A stretch of DNA of 33,782 nucleotides from Candidatus Endomicrobiellum mastotermitis. GTDB lineage: Bacteria > Elusimicrobiota > Endomicrobiia > Endomicrobiales > Endomicrobiaceae. The stretch spans positions 1 through 33,782 of the forward strand of contig JAISTT010000014.1 of the NCBI GenBank assembly GCA_031272445.1, given 5' to 3'. The stretch's first letter is position 1. Each line of letters begins with the position of its first letter. This document shows positions 1 through 8,695 of this stretch, piece after piece. The notes beneath the pieces are model-generated. The model was not told the origin of the DNA and made no database searches. It worked only from the letters and a program-made list of their open reading frames with translations. The translations under genes and the position numbers were made by a program.

Positions 1-221
1 AGTGGACTGAAAATTATGGTCAACTTAAAGTGATTGTATATTTTAAAATTCATAGAAACGGTTCAACTTCTGATATTTCTATTAGAAAATCCTCAGAAAA
101 TAATGAGTATGATAAGTATGCTTTAGATACTATAAGCAGAGCAGCACCTTTCCCTGATCTACCTGAAGGTTATAGGGATGATGTTCTAGGAGTTTATTTT
201 GAATTTAAATGTAATGGTTAA
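1..221 (+). CDS. TonB/TolA-like protein, C-terminal domain (5' end outside window)
   Basis: The reading frame is open from the first complete codon at position 3 to a TAA at 219-221, so this is the end of a longer gene and the GTG at 30 need not be a start. The visible ~72 residues look like a TonB C-terminal domain: a beta strand with VYFKIHRNGS, then IRKSSENNEYDKYALD, then the characteristic AAPFPDLPEG and a final VYFEFKC strand. Such domains couple inner-membrane proton-motive-force complexes (ExbBD/TolQR) to outer-membrane or periplasmic partners. The gene ends 8 nt inside tolB (if tolB starts at 214), and ExbB/ExbD-type genes follow, so it is most likely the TonB/TolA element of one Tol-like module. 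Whether it is TonB or TolA proper cannot be told without the N-terminal membrane helix and linker. Confidence 0.75.
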   Translation, partial: WTENYGQLKVIVYFKIHRNGSTSDISIRKSSENNEYDKYALDTISRAAPFPDLPEGYRDDVLGVYFEFKCNG

Positions 222-1515
222 CTTGATAAAAAAAGTACTTTTCTTAATCTTACAGATTTTCGTAATTTTCTTTTATACACTAACACTTCATGCAGATAAC
301 GACATTTATCTTTCTATTTGTGGTACAACTGCTAAAAGATCAGATATAGCTATAGAACATTTTAACGTCACAGATAAAAACGAAAACACTATAAAATTAG
401 CAAAACTTATTAAAAAAACTATTAAAAACGATCTTATTCTTTCCAGATATTTCAATATAATACAAGTTGTACCTGAAACTAATTTTAAGGAACAATTATT
501 TTCCTTAAGAAAAAGAGGAATAGGAATTCTTATTACTGCATCAGTAAGTGACGATAAGTGCAATCTAATTCTTGAAATGAAAGTAATTGATGTGGCTACT
601 GGTGAAATAATATGGAAGCATAATTATAAACGTAAGCATTCAATTTATAGATACATGGCTCACGAAGTAAGTGATGAAATTATAAGGAGAATAAAAGGAG
701 AAGTTGGTATAGCACGCTCAAAGATAGTTTTTGTGAACGATAGTACAAGATTCAAAGAATTATATATTGTAGATTATGATGGATATAATTTAAGAAGACT
801 GACGAAGGATAATAAAATAAATATTCTTCCTAAATGGTCCCCAGATGGAAAGCAAATAATTTATACAAGTTATCTATATAATAATCCAGACTTATTCATA
901 TTAAATCTTACTGAAAACAAACGCAGTGTCATTTCAAAATATCAAGGATTAAATGTCACGGGTTCATTTTCTCCTGATGGTGAAAAAATAGTTCTTACTT
1001 TATCTAAAGGCGTATACCCAAATCTATATATGATAAATACGCATGGGGACGTACTACAAAGAATAACTGAAAATATATACATTGACACCAGTCCATCTTT
1101 TGCCCCTAATGGTCAGGAGATAGCGTTCATTTCAGATAGGTCAGGATATCCTCAGCTTTATATAATGAATATTAGCGGTAAAAATGTAAGAAGACTTACA
1201 ACGAATGGGCCTTGTGATTCTCCATCGTGGTCTCCACGTGGTGATAAAATTGCTTTTACAATGAAACAAGTAAGAGGTAACTATGATTTGTATATCTATG
1301 ATTTACCTACTAGAAAGGTTACTAGACTTACACAAAATCAAAGAAACAATGAAAATCCTACATGGTCCCCAGATGGAAGATTTCTAGTGTTTTATTCAAA
1401 TAGATCTGGGAGAGGAGAAATTTATATAATAGCAATTGATGGTTCAGGTACAAGAAAGCTTGTAGAAATGCCAGGCACTTCCTGTACTCCATCATGGTCT
1501 CCAATATTACCTTAA
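214..1515 (+). CDS. tolB: TolB, periplasmic beta-propeller protein of the Tol-Pal system
   Basis: Periplasmic component of the Tol system, which helps outer-membrane invagination and integrity during division. I place the start at ATG 214, which overlaps the upstream stop (ATGGTTAA); an in-frame TTG at 199 is possible but puts charged/polar residues before an otherwise clean signal peptide (LIKKVLFLILQIFVIFFYT, then ALHAD-like cleavage region). After a TolB N-terminal domain (about residues 25-150) come repeated PD40/WD40-like blades, each with a W/F-SP-D/N-G signature: KWSPDGKQI, SFSPDGEKI, SFAPNGQEI, SWSPRGDKI, TWSPDGRFL and a last SWSP at the C-terminus. Total length about 433 aa is normal for TolB. 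It follows a TonB-like gene and precedes ExbB/ExbD-type genes 37 nt downstream, suggesting one operon. A pal gene, the usual partner, does not follow in this window. Confidence 0.93.
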   Translation: MVNLIKKVLFLILQIFVIFFYTLTLHADNDIYLSICGTTAKRSDIAIEHFNVTDKNENTIKLAKLIKKTIKNDLILSRYFNIIQVVPETNFKEQLFSLRKRGIGILITASVSDDKCNLILEMKVIDVATGEIIWKHNYKRKHSIYRYMAHEVSDEIIRRIKGEVGIARSKIVFVNDSTRFKELYIVDYDGYNLRRLTKDNKINILPKWSPDGKQIIYTSYLYNNPDLFILNLTENKRSVISKYQGLNVTGSFSPDGEKIVLTLSKGVYPNLYMINTHGDVLQRITENIYIDTSPSFAPNGQEIAFISDRSGYPQLYIMNISGKNVRRLTTNGPCDSPSWSPRGDKIAFTMKQVRGNYDLYIYDLPTRKVTRLTQNQRNNENPTWSPDGRFLVFYSNRSGRGEIYIIAIDGSGTRKLVEMPGTSCTPSWSPILP

Positions 1516-1552
1516 ATTAGATGGAATTTAAATAAAAAGGATGTAAATTATT

Positions 1553-2188
1553 ATGTTTGAGGGTAAGAGTTTTATAGACATACTAAATATTGGAGGTTAT
1601 ACTCTTTATGTTCTCTTGGGAGCATCAGTTATTTCAATAATGATCATTTGTTTAAAATCTGCTGAATTTTGGACAAAGTCTAAAATATCAAGAATTTCGC
1701 TTTTAAACAAACTTCTAAAAGAAATAAAAATGAAAAAATTTGACGAAGCTATTAATTTCTGTGATACTATTAACTCTCCCATGGCCTTAGTTGCAAAAGC
1801 AGGCATCATTGCTTTTAAAGAAAATGGAAATAATTTTGGTGAGGCTATGGAGCGAGAGATAATGTTCCAAACAATAAAACTTGAACGTTTTACTATCATT
1901 TTGGGAACACTTGGTAATATTGCAGTTTATATAGGACTATTTGGGACAGTTTTAGGTATTATAAAAGCGTTTCATGATATTTCAAAAATAGATTTAGGGG
2001 GTAATATATCAGTTATTATTGAAGGTGTTTCTGAAGCTCTTATTGCAACTGCAGCAGGTCTTTTTGTGGCAATTCCTGCGGTTATTGCATATAATTTCTT
2101 CATAAAACTTATAGATAAATTTGTCATGGATATGGAGTATTGTTCCTCTGCAATTAGAGATACTTTAAAAAGTGAAAAAAGTAGATGA
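1553..2188 (+). CDS. tolQ: TolQ/ExbB-family proton channel subunit
   Basis: Inner-membrane subunit of a MotA/TolQ/ExbB proton channel that energises TonB/TolA-type proteins. The 211-aa protein has the family layout: a first membrane helix near residues 14-34, a cytoplasmic loop with the FDEAINFC-like segment, then two further helices (about 115-140 with [13 protein letters not shown], and 157-183 with [17 protein letters not shown]). The GTVLGII and [15 protein letters not shown] stretches are the conserved MotA/TolQ/ExbB core. ATG 1553 is preceded by AAAAGGA about 12 nt upstream. Its stop overlaps the next start (ATGA), so translation of the two subunits is probably coupled. The sequence does not separate TolQ from ExbB; the neighbouring tolB favours TolQ. 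Confidence 0.9.
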   Translation: MFEGKSFIDILNIGGYTLYVLLGASVISIMIICLKSAEFWTKSKISRISLLNKLLKEIKMKKFDEAINFCDTINSPMALVAKAGIIAFKENGNNFGEAMEREIMFQTIKLERFTIILGTLGNIAVYIGLFGTVLGIIKAFHDISKIDLGGNISVIIEGVSEALIATAAGLFVAIPAVIAYNFFIKLIDKFVMDMEYCSSAIRDTLKSEKSR

Positions 2189-2613
2189 CTATAAAAAGAA
2201 AAAGAAGCACTGTTATGTCAGAAATCAATATAACGCCATTTACTGACGTTATGCTTGTTCTCCTTATTATTTTTATGATAACTACACCCATGATGGTTAC
2301 GCGTACATCCTCTATAAAAGTTAATCTCCCAAAAACACAGATATCATCACCTGATAGTGAAAGTAGCTCAAATTCAAATATTGAAGTTTTAATTTCAAAA
2401 GATGGAGGTATTTATATAGAAGGGAAAGAAATTGATAGTCTGGCCATTGAAGATATCATAAGTAATCGTATATCTTTAAATCATAACAAAGTTATAATTT
2501 TAAAAGGTGATAAACAAGTTCAATATGAACACATAATACACTTTATAAATAAAGCTAAAAAAGCTGGAGCGACAAGATTCGCTCTTGCAGTTGATAACAC
2601 CAGTATTACATAG
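2185..2613 (+). CDS. tolR: TolR/ExbD-family proton channel subunit
   Basis: Partner of TolQ/ExbB. The 142-aa protein has a short cytoplasmic N-terminus ending in [10 protein letters not shown], one membrane helix (about residues 19-38, [17 protein letters not shown]) and a periplasmic domain of ~100 residues. Asp21 in the [10 protein letters not shown] motif is the family's essential proton-carrying aspartate. The C-terminal domain ends with the usual [16 protein letters not shown]. Its start overlaps the tolQ stop by 4 nt. A 256-nt AT-rich gap separates it from tyrS; pal, often found after such genes, is not there and I could not recognise a remnant of it. Confidence 0.9.
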   Translation: MTIKRKRSTVMSEINITPFTDVMLVLLIIFMITTPMMVTRTSSIKVNLPKTQISSPDSESSSNSNIEVLISKDGGIYIEGKEIDSLAIEDIISNRISLNHNKVIILKGDKQVQYEHIIHFINKAKKAGATRFALAVDNTSIT

Positions 2614-2869
2614 TAAAAAAGTAAAGTGAGTTTATAAATTATTATAATAGCTTAATTATGATCTTAAGTGGTTATTTTCTGTTAGCAAATTTTAACTATA
2701 CTTTGTATTTTATATATTGTTTTGTAGGGAACTATTCCATAACGATTAATGGCAAATTTTAGATATCAGACAAAAGTTTAAGATTATATTAAATAATATT
2801 TAAAACTTACACATACATTAAAAAGAATGAAGACTCTAAATATTTATACTAAACTTTTGAAGGGGCAAT

Positions 2870-4030
2870 ATGAATAATATATTGGAAAAGATTGTACGTG
2901 GGACAACTGACATCATTTCCACAGAAGAATTAAAAAAAAAGCTTGCTTCAGGTAAGAAATTAAGAATAAAATTGGGAGTTGATCCTACTGCTCCAGATTT
3001 ACATTTAGGTCATAGCATCATTATCAATAAGTTAAAAATTTTTCAAGATCTTGGACATCAAGTAGTATTCTTAATTGGAGATTTCACTGCAAAGATAGGC
3101 GATCCATCAGGTAGATCTGAAATTCGACCTGTTATGACAGATGAGCAAATAAAAGTAAACATAAAAACTTATACTGGTCAAGTCTTTAAGATTTTAGAAA
3201 AAGAAAAAACTGAAGTTGTCTACAACAGTAAATGGTTTAATAAAATTGGCATAGAAGGACTTTTAAATCTTGCTTCAAGAAGTACAGTAGCTCAAATGCT
3301 TGTAAGAGATGATTTTGCAAAAAGATATAAAGAAGATAAACCAATAAGTATTATAGAGTTTTTATATCCTCTGCTTCAGGCGTATGACTCTGTAGCTTTA
3401 AATGCAGATGTAGAACTTGGTGGAAACGATCAAAAGTTTAATCTTCTTTTAGGTAGACAAATACAAAAAGATTATGGGATTAAAGACACACAAATAGTGA
3501 TTACAATGCCAATTTTAGAGGGAACGGATGGAATTAAGAAAATGTCAAAATCTTATAATAATTATATAGCTTTAAACGATTCTCCTACAGATATGTTTGG
3601 AAAAATAATGTCAATTTCAGATACTCTTATGTATAGATATTATGAACTCCTCACTCAAAAGAATTTAAGTATTATTAAGACTATGCACCCTAAAGATGCA
3701 AAAACGAAATTGGCTAGCGAAATTGTAGAAAGGTATCACGATAAAAATAAAGCTATAAAAGCGAAAGAAGAATTTAATGAAATCTTCTCAGAAAAAAATA
3801 TACCAATTGATATGGAAGAATATCAAATGCAAGAAATAGAAATGAGATTGTCTGACTTACTTGTTAAAAGTGGTATGGTGTCAAGCAAAAATAAAGCTAG
3901 ACGCCTTATAGAACAGGGGGGCATTAAAATAGATTCACAAAAATTGCTTGAAGATTCTATTGTTAACTGTAAAAAAAGGTTTACATTACAGATAGGGAGA
4001 AGAAAATTCAAAAGAATAGTACCAACTTAA
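2870..4030 (+). CDS. tyrS: Tyrosyl-tRNA synthetase
   Basis: Charges tRNA-Tyr with tyrosine in the cytoplasm. This is a class I synthetase of 386 aa. The HIGH-type motif is HLGH at residues 45-48 in the context [12 protein letters not shown]; the second signature is KMSKS at 224-228. [16 protein letters not shown] is the tyrosine/ATP-pocket region of bacterial TyrRS. A C-terminal S4-like RNA-binding domain (about residues 325-386) contains [20 protein letters not shown]. The [13 protein letters not shown] form and length fit the TyrZ-like bacterial branch. ATG 2870 has a strong GAAGGGG ribosome site 4-5 nt upstream. It appears to be a single-gene unit between two intergenic gaps. Confidence 0.96.
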   Translation: MNNILEKIVRGTTDIISTEELKKKLASGKKLRIKLGVDPTAPDLHLGHSIIINKLKIFQDLGHQVVFLIGDFTAKIGDPSGRSEIRPVMTDEQIKVNIKTYTGQVFKILEKEKTEVVYNSKWFNKIGIEGLLNLASRSTVAQMLVRDDFAKRYKEDKPISIIEFLYPLLQAYDSVALNADVELGGNDQKFNLLLGRQIQKDYGIKDTQIVITMPILEGTDGIKKMSKSYNNYIALNDSPTDMFGKIMSISDTLMYRYYELLTQKNLSIIKTMHPKDAKTKLASEIVERYHDKNKAIKAKEEFNEIFSEKNIPIDMEEYQMQEIEMRLSDLLVKSGMVSSKNKARRLIEQGGIKIDSQKLLEDSIVNCKKRFTLQIGRRKFKRIVPT

Positions 4031-4142
4031 GTTCTAGTTTATTTTATTTATATTTTAAAAGTTATCATTTTGACGTTACATCAAATTAAATTATACATTT
4101 ACTTATATGTAATTTATAGAATTAAGACTAAATAATTATTAT

Positions 4143-4183
4143 AAATAGTATGTGACCGTAAAAGGTCATACTTAAATAGTATG
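4143..4183. promoter_or_regulatory. Direct repeats and imperfect hairpin upstream of the Nfn-like operon
   Basis: AAATAGTATG occurs at 4143-4152 and again at 4174-4183. Between them AGTAT (4147-4151) plus GACC (4154-4157) can pair with GGTC (4164-4167) plus ATACT (4168-4172), with a GT bulge and a 6-nt loop. A TATAAA at 4140-4145 could be a -10 element, which would put the element at or just downstream of the transcription start, a usual place for an operator. There is no T-run after the stem, so a terminator is less likely. Regulator and function are unknown. Confidence 0.4.
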
Positions 4184-4197
4184 ATTAAAGGTAAAAA

Positions 4198-5043
4198 ATG
4201 TACAGAATTATGAATTTAGAAGTGATTAGGCCAAAAATAAAAAGTTACGAAGTTTACGCCCCAAATGTTGCAAAAAATGCGAAAGCCGGGCAATTTGTTA
4301 TACTTAGAATTAATGATACAGGAGAGCGTATTCCTTTAACTATAGCTGGAACAAATTTAGAGAAAGGTTCTGTAAAAATAATTTTTCAAGAGCTAGGGAA
4401 AACTACAATGCAACTCGCTTCTCTATCTGTAGGAGATTATATAAAAGATTTTGTGGGTCCTTTAGGACATCCTACAGAAATAAAAAATTATGACACTGTT
4501 GTTTCAGTGGCAGGAGGTATAGGGGCAGCTGGACTTTTGCCTGTTATAAAAGAGTTAAAAAGTGTTGGGAACAAAATCACTACTGTAATAGGAGCTAGAA
4601 GCAAAGACTTAATAATACTTGAGGAAGAATTAAGGCAACAAAGTGACTCAATTTTTTTTACTACAAATGATGGAACATATGGGACAAAAGGATATGTTAC
4701 AGATATTTTAAAGGGCATTATAGATGAAGAGAAAATTGGTATAACATATGCTATAGGACCAGTGTATATGATGAAAGCTGTGTCAGAAATAACAAGAAAA
4801 AAAAATATAAAAACTATATTTTCTTTAAATCCTATTATGCTTGACGGTATTGGAATGTGCGGAGCATGTAGGATCTCTATTGATGGTGAAACTAAATTCG
4901 CTTGTGTTGATGGCCCTGAATTCGATGCTAATTCAGTAGATTGGGAAGAGCTTATTTCGAGATTAGGCTTATTTAAAAATCTTGAGAACTTAGCAATCAA
5001 TAAGTTCAAGCATGATCAGGAGTGTAATTATTGCAAAAAGTAA
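4198..5043 (+). CDS. Ferredoxin:NADP oxidoreductase subunit alpha (NfnA/SudB-like, FAD and 2Fe-2S)
   Basis: FAD/NAD(P)-binding reductase of 281 aa related to NfnA, SudB and the dihydroorotate dehydrogenase electron-transfer subunit. It has an N-terminal FAD barrel (RIPLTIAG, with TTMQLASLSVGD), a nucleotide-binding domain starting at VVSVAGGIGAAGLLPV (about 101-116), and a C-terminal iron-sulfur site DGIGMCGACR with Cys221 and Cys224, followed by Cys236 in FACVDGPEF. The Asp216-Cys-Cys-Cys arrangement is that of the NfnA 2Fe-2S cluster. In the NfnAB pair this subunit binds NAD(H), and the complex couples NADH and reduced ferredoxin oxidation to NADP reduction. The next gene, overlapping by 13 nt, is the matching large subunit. 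Whether the pair truly bifurcates electrons cannot be proved from sequence alone; alternatives are sulfide dehydrogenase or a simple ferredoxin-NADP reductase. Confidence 0.88.
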   Translation: MYRIMNLEVIRPKIKSYEVYAPNVAKNAKAGQFVILRINDTGERIPLTIAGTNLEKGSVKIIFQELGKTTMQLASLSVGDYIKDFVGPLGHPTEIKNYDTVVSVAGGIGAAGLLPVIKELKSVGNKITTVIGARSKDLIILEEELRQQSDSIFFTTNDGTYGTKGYVTDILKGIIDEEKIGITYAIGPVYMMKAVSEITRKKNIKTIFSLNPIMLDGIGMCGACRISIDGETKFACVDGPEFDANSVDWEELISRLGLFKNLENLAINKFKHDQECNYCKK

Positions 5044-6407
5044 AAATGCCCGCAAGGGACCCAAATATTAGAAAAAAAGATTTTAAACAAGTAAATTATG
5101 GGTACAGTCAATGTGAAATGCTAAAAGAGGCAAAAAGGTGTATGCAATGTAAAAAACCTTTATGTATTCATGGCTGTCCTATTGGAATTAATATACCTAA
5201 ATTTATAAGATATCTCGCTCAGAATGATCACAAACGAGCTGCAATAGTTTTAAGGCAGAAAAACAATCTTCCTGCTGTATGTGGTAGGGTTTGCCAGCAA
5301 GAAAATCAGTGCGAAAAGTTTTGTATTTTAGCAAAAAGAAATGAGAGCGTTAGTATTGGAAGTTTAGAACGATATGCAGCAGATGTCACAGCCATAGAAA
5401 ATAGTTTAAGTAGTATAACGATTAGTAAAAACGGTATTAAAGTCGCTATTATAGGATCAGGTCCTGCTGGTTTAACATGTGGTGGTGATCTTCTAAAAAT
5501 GGGATATGATGTTACGGTTTACGAATCTTTACACGACGCCGGTGGTGTTTTGCGTTATGGAATCCCAGAGTTTAGGCTACCTAAATATGTTCTAGATTTG
5601 GAATTATACAGTTTAAAAAAACTTGGAATGAAAATAATTCTAAATACTCTCATAGGAAGAACAAAAACAGTAAAAGAATTGTTTGGCGAGGAATACAAAG
5701 CTTTGTTTATTGCAACTGGTGCTGGACTCCCTGTATTTCCAAAAATACCAGGTGAAAATTTGAACCATGTCTATTCTGCTAATGAATTCTTGGTTCGCGT
5801 ACACCTTATGCATTCTTTTAATTTTCCCCACTATGATACACCTATATATAAAGCCAGAAATGTTGTAGTTATAGGAGGCGGGAATACTGCGATAGATGCA
5901 GCAAGAACGGCATTAAGGCTTGGTGCGGAAAGCGTTAAAGTCGTTTATAGAAGAACTGAAAATGAAATGCCAGCAAGGAAAGAAGAGCAAGTTCATGCAA
6001 AAGAAGAGGGTGTAGAGTTTGTAACTTTAACAAGTCCAGTAAAATTTATTGGAAATGAAAAAAGATTTGTTAAAGCTGTTGAATGCATGAAGATAGAAGT
6101 TGGAGAAATTGATAATTTAGGAAAAAAATATCTTTCTAAAATTATTGGATCTAATTATATAATAGAGACTGACATGGTAGTTTTAGCTTTAGGATTAAAT
6201 CCAAATCCGATTTTACCGTCACTTATTGAAGGTTTAATTATTGATAATCATGGACATATTGTGACTGATGATAGCTTTATGACTCCACTACCAGGCATTT
6301 TTGCAGGGGGAGATATTGTTTGTGGAACAAATGTTATAAAAGCAATGGAAATGGGTAAAAAAGCAGCAAAAGCAATAGAAAGATATCTTAAAAAGTCATC
6401 GAAATAA
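5031..6407 (+). CDS. Ferredoxin:NADP oxidoreductase subunit beta (NfnB/SudA, GltD-like)
   Basis: FAD- and NADPH-binding flavoprotein of 458 aa from the GltD/NfnB/SudA family, often annotated as NADPH-dependent glutamate synthase, homotetrameric (gltA). The N-terminal domain carries two 4Fe-4S motifs: CMQCKKPLCIHGCP (about residues 37-50) and CGRVCQQENQCEKFC (about 84-98). The FAD fold starts at VAIIGSGPAGLTCGGDL and the NADPH fold at VVVIGGGNTAIDAARTAL; the C-terminal GIFAGGDIV closes the FAD site. The TTG start at 5031 is chosen because AGGAG at 5018-5022 lies 8 nt upstream and the family normally has a few residues before the conserved MPxxDP; the ATG at 5046 is too far from that site. It overlaps the alpha gene by 13 nt, so the two are probably made as one complex. 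Confidence 0.88.
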   Translation: MQKVKMPARDPNIRKKDFKQVNYGYSQCEMLKEAKRCMQCKKPLCIHGCPIGINIPKFIRYLAQNDHKRAAIVLRQKNNLPAVCGRVCQQENQCEKFCILAKRNESVSIGSLERYAADVTAIENSLSSITISKNGIKVAIIGSGPAGLTCGGDLLKMGYDVTVYESLHDAGGVLRYGIPEFRLPKYVLDLELYSLKKLGMKIILNTLIGRTKTVKELFGEEYKALFIATGAGLPVFPKIPGENLNHVYSANEFLVRVHLMHSFNFPHYDTPIYKARNVVVIGGGNTAIDAARTALRLGAESVKVVYRRTENEMPARKEEQVHAKEEGVEFVTLTSPVKFIGNEKRFVKAVECMKIEVGEIDNLGKKYLSKIIGSNYIIETDMVVLALGLNPNPILPSLIEGLIIDNHGHIVTDDSFMTPLPGIFAGGDIVCGTNVIKAMEMGKKAAKAIERYLKKSSK

Positions 6408-6485
6408 TTGTAGGACTAAGTGACTAAGTATTATTTTATAGCACAATAATTAATTTATATTATTTTTTTTCATTAATAATAAAAT

Positions 6486-7718
6486 ATGAAAGCACTAACA
6501 ATTCAGATTGGGATATTTGGTAGAACAAATGTCGGCAAGTCGTCGCTTATGAATTTTATAACTAACCAAGATGCATCTATTATTTCTGAAGTAGCTGGAA
6601 CAACGACAGATGTAGTTCATAAACAGATGGAACTTAATCCTCTGGGACCTATAACATTGTTTGATACTGCAGGTATCGATGATAAATCTATTCTAGGAAA
6701 TCTAAGAATAGAGAAAACACAAAAAGTCTTTAATTCTTCGGATATTATTATATTAATGTGTGAAGCTGGAAATTTTGGAGTCTATGAAGAGAATATAATT
6801 AAAGAAGTATATAAAAGAAAAACACCTTTTATAATTGTTGTAAGTAAAACTGATTTAAAACAACCTGATAAAAATTTCTTAGATAAGCTAAAAAAATATA
6901 CAAATTATGTTTTTACATTTTCCATTGTGAACGAAAATAGAGATAATTTTCTTAATATTTTAAAAAAAGTTTTTCTAAAAATTCTTCCTGACAATTATAT
7001 TGAAAATTATTTGACTTTTAAGGATATAGTTAAAAAGGGGGACACAGTTATTCTAGTTATACCTATAGATTTTGGTGCCCCTCGTGGAAAAATAATAATG
7101 CCGCAAATACAAACTTTAAGACATATTTTAGATTTAAACGCTATTTCATATATAGTTCAAGACACTGAGTATGAAATCGCTCTACAAAATTTAAAAATTC
7201 CACCTGCAATTGTAATAACTGACTCACAAGTTGTTAAGTGTATTGCAGCAAAAACTCCAGAAAATGTAAAACTTACAACTTATTCAATAATTTACGCAGC
7301 AAATAAATCTGATATACTTGAAATGGCAAAAGGAGCAGCTACTCTTAATAATCTTAAGAATGGTGATAAAATTTTAATTGCAGAAGCGTGTACACATCAT
7401 GCTTCTATAGATGATATTGGTAAAATAAAACTTCCAAAATGGATTAGAGAATATTCAAAGAAAAATCTGGAAATAAAATATGTCTCTGGACAGGATTATC
7501 CTAAAGATATTGCGAACTATAAAATTATAATACATTGTGGAGGATGTACGTTAAATAGAAAAGGTATGCTTTTTAGGTTAAATAAGGCTGTCGAATTTAA
7601 AGTACCTATAACAAATTATGGTATTGCAATATCTGTTTTTAGAGGTGTCATAGAAAAAGTACTTGAAATTTTTCCAGAGGCACTGCTTACCTATAAAAAG
7701 AATATAAAGTGCAGATAA
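6486..7718 (+). CDS. hydF: HydF, [FeFe]-hydrogenase maturation GTPase
   Basis: Scaffold GTPase that carries the 2Fe precursor and delivers it to [FeFe]-hydrogenase. At 410 aa it has the normal length. The GTPase domain has GRTNVGKSS (12-20), DTAG (60-63) and SKTD (120-123). The C-terminal domain holds the HydF iron-sulfur ligands: the CTH motif with Cys302 and His304, and HCGGC with Cys351 and Cys354, a spacing within the family pattern CxH-x(~45-53)-HCxxC. This separates it from Era/EngA/MnmE GTPases. HydE, HydG and the hydrogenase are not in the window, so they must be encoded elsewhere. The gene lies 78 nt after the NfnAB-like pair, which suggests a shared theme of ferredoxin and hydrogen metabolism. 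No clear ribosome site precedes ATG 6486. Confidence 0.94.
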   Translation: MKALTIQIGIFGRTNVGKSSLMNFITNQDASIISEVAGTTTDVVHKQMELNPLGPITLFDTAGIDDKSILGNLRIEKTQKVFNSSDIIILMCEAGNFGVYEENIIKEVYKRKTPFIIVVSKTDLKQPDKNFLDKLKKYTNYVFTFSIVNENRDNFLNILKKVFLKILPDNYIENYLTFKDIVKKGDTVILVIPIDFGAPRGKIIMPQIQTLRHILDLNAISYIVQDTEYEIALQNLKIPPAIVITDSQVVKCIAAKTPENVKLTTYSIIYAANKSDILEMAKGAATLNNLKNGDKILIAEACTHHASIDDIGKIKLPKWIREYSKKNLEIKYVSGQDYPKDIANYKIIIHCGGCTLNRKGMLFRLNKAVEFKVPITNYGIAISVFRGVIEKVLEIFPEALLTYKKNIKCR

Positions 7719-7812
7719 CTACAAAAATAAAACAAGCTCAAAAAAAAACAAATATTTTGTATTTAAGAATTTTTATTCTACTCAAAATAGCTGTCTAATA
7801 CATTTAGGTACA

Positions 7813-7841
7813 TTGAAAAGTTGATTGTAATTCAATATAAT
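7813..7841 (+). promoter_or_regulatory. Predicted sigma-70 promoter of tpiA
   Basis: TTGAAA at 7813-7818 and a perfect TATAAT at 7836-7841 are separated by 17 nt. Transcription would start near 7848, giving a ~50-nt leader before tpiA, which has a strong AAGGAG site at 7885-7890. The promoter probably serves the sugar-phosphate genes that follow. Confidence 0.65.
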
Positions 7842-7897
7842 ATATAGCATGAATTGTTAGGATTGTAGAGATTTGTAACAAAAAAAGGAGACGTTTT

Positions 7898-8653
7898 ATG
7901 AAAAAGCCTTTGATGGCAGGAAATTGGAAAATGAATAAAACTGTTTTAGAAGCTATTGAATTTACAAAGACACTTAAAAATACAATTTCTGATATAGCAA
8001 ACGTTGAAGTTTTAATATGTCCTGCTTTTACGGCACTTTATGCAGTAAGTAATGAAATTAGAGGCTCCAATATTAATCTAGGATCACAAAATTTCTTTTG
8101 GGAATCAAAAGGTGCATTTACTGGAGAAATTTCTCCAGTAATGATAAAAGATGTAGGTTGTTCTTACGTTATAATAGGCCATTCAGAACGCAGGCAATAT
8201 TTTGCTGAAACCAATGAGGCCGTAAATAAAAAAATAAAAGCAGCTTTTACAGTCACTCTTAAACCTATAGTTTGTGTAGGAGAAACTCTTAAAGAAAGAG
8301 AGGATAACGTAACTTCAAAAGTTATAGAGAAACAAATAAGAGAGGGTCTATTCGGACTTACATTAGAACAGGCATCTTCAGTAGTTATAGCTTATGAGCC
8401 TGTATGGGCTATAGGAACTGGAAAAACTGCATCTCCAGATCAGGCTCAGGAAATACATCACTTTATAAGAAAAATATATGAGCAAATGTACAGCAAAGAC
8501 ATATCCAATAAATTAAGAATCCTTTATGGTGGATCTGTAAATTCAAAGAATGTATCAGATCTTATGAATAAGCCAGATATTGATGGCGGCCTAGTAGGAG
8601 GAGCAAGTTTAGAGGTCGAGTCTTTTACAAAACTTATTAGATACTTTAAGTAA
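7898..8653 (+). CDS. tpiA: Triosephosphate isomerase
   Basis: Interconverts dihydroxyacetone phosphate and glyceraldehyde-3-phosphate in glycolysis and gluconeogenesis. The 251-aa TIM barrel is complete. Active-site residues are all visible: Asn9 and Lys11 in GNWKMN, His95 in IIGHSERR, and Glu167 in AYEPVWAIGTG, which also begins the flexible loop 6. The phosphate-binding ends are LYGGSV and GGLVGGASL. ATG 7898 follows AAGGAG (7885-7890) with 7-nt spacing, one of the best ribosome sites in the window, and a good promoter lies upstream. rpiB follows after 42 nt. Confidence 0.98.
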   Translation: MKKPLMAGNWKMNKTVLEAIEFTKTLKNTISDIANVEVLICPAFTALYAVSNEIRGSNINLGSQNFFWESKGAFTGEISPVMIKDVGCSYVIIGHSERRQYFAETNEAVNKKIKAAFTVTLKPIVCVGETLKEREDNVTSKVIEKQIREGLFGLTLEQASSVVIAYEPVWAIGTGKTASPDQAQEIHHFIRKIYEQMYSKDISNKLRILYGGSVNSKNVSDLMNKPDIDGGLVGGASLEVESFTKLIRYFK

Positions 8654-8695
8654 TAGTACTTATATTATACATATATATAAGTAGAAAATATTATC

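Noticed and set aside
4151-4170. Possible CRP/FNR-type site (TGTGA ... TCATA)
   Set aside because: The half sites are 10 nt apart rather than 6 (or 4 for FNR), so the spacing does not fit these regulators.
4488-5009. 173-codon minus-strand ORF
   Set aside because: Shadow of the NfnA-like gene, whose iron-sulfur and nucleotide motifs are clear on the + strand.
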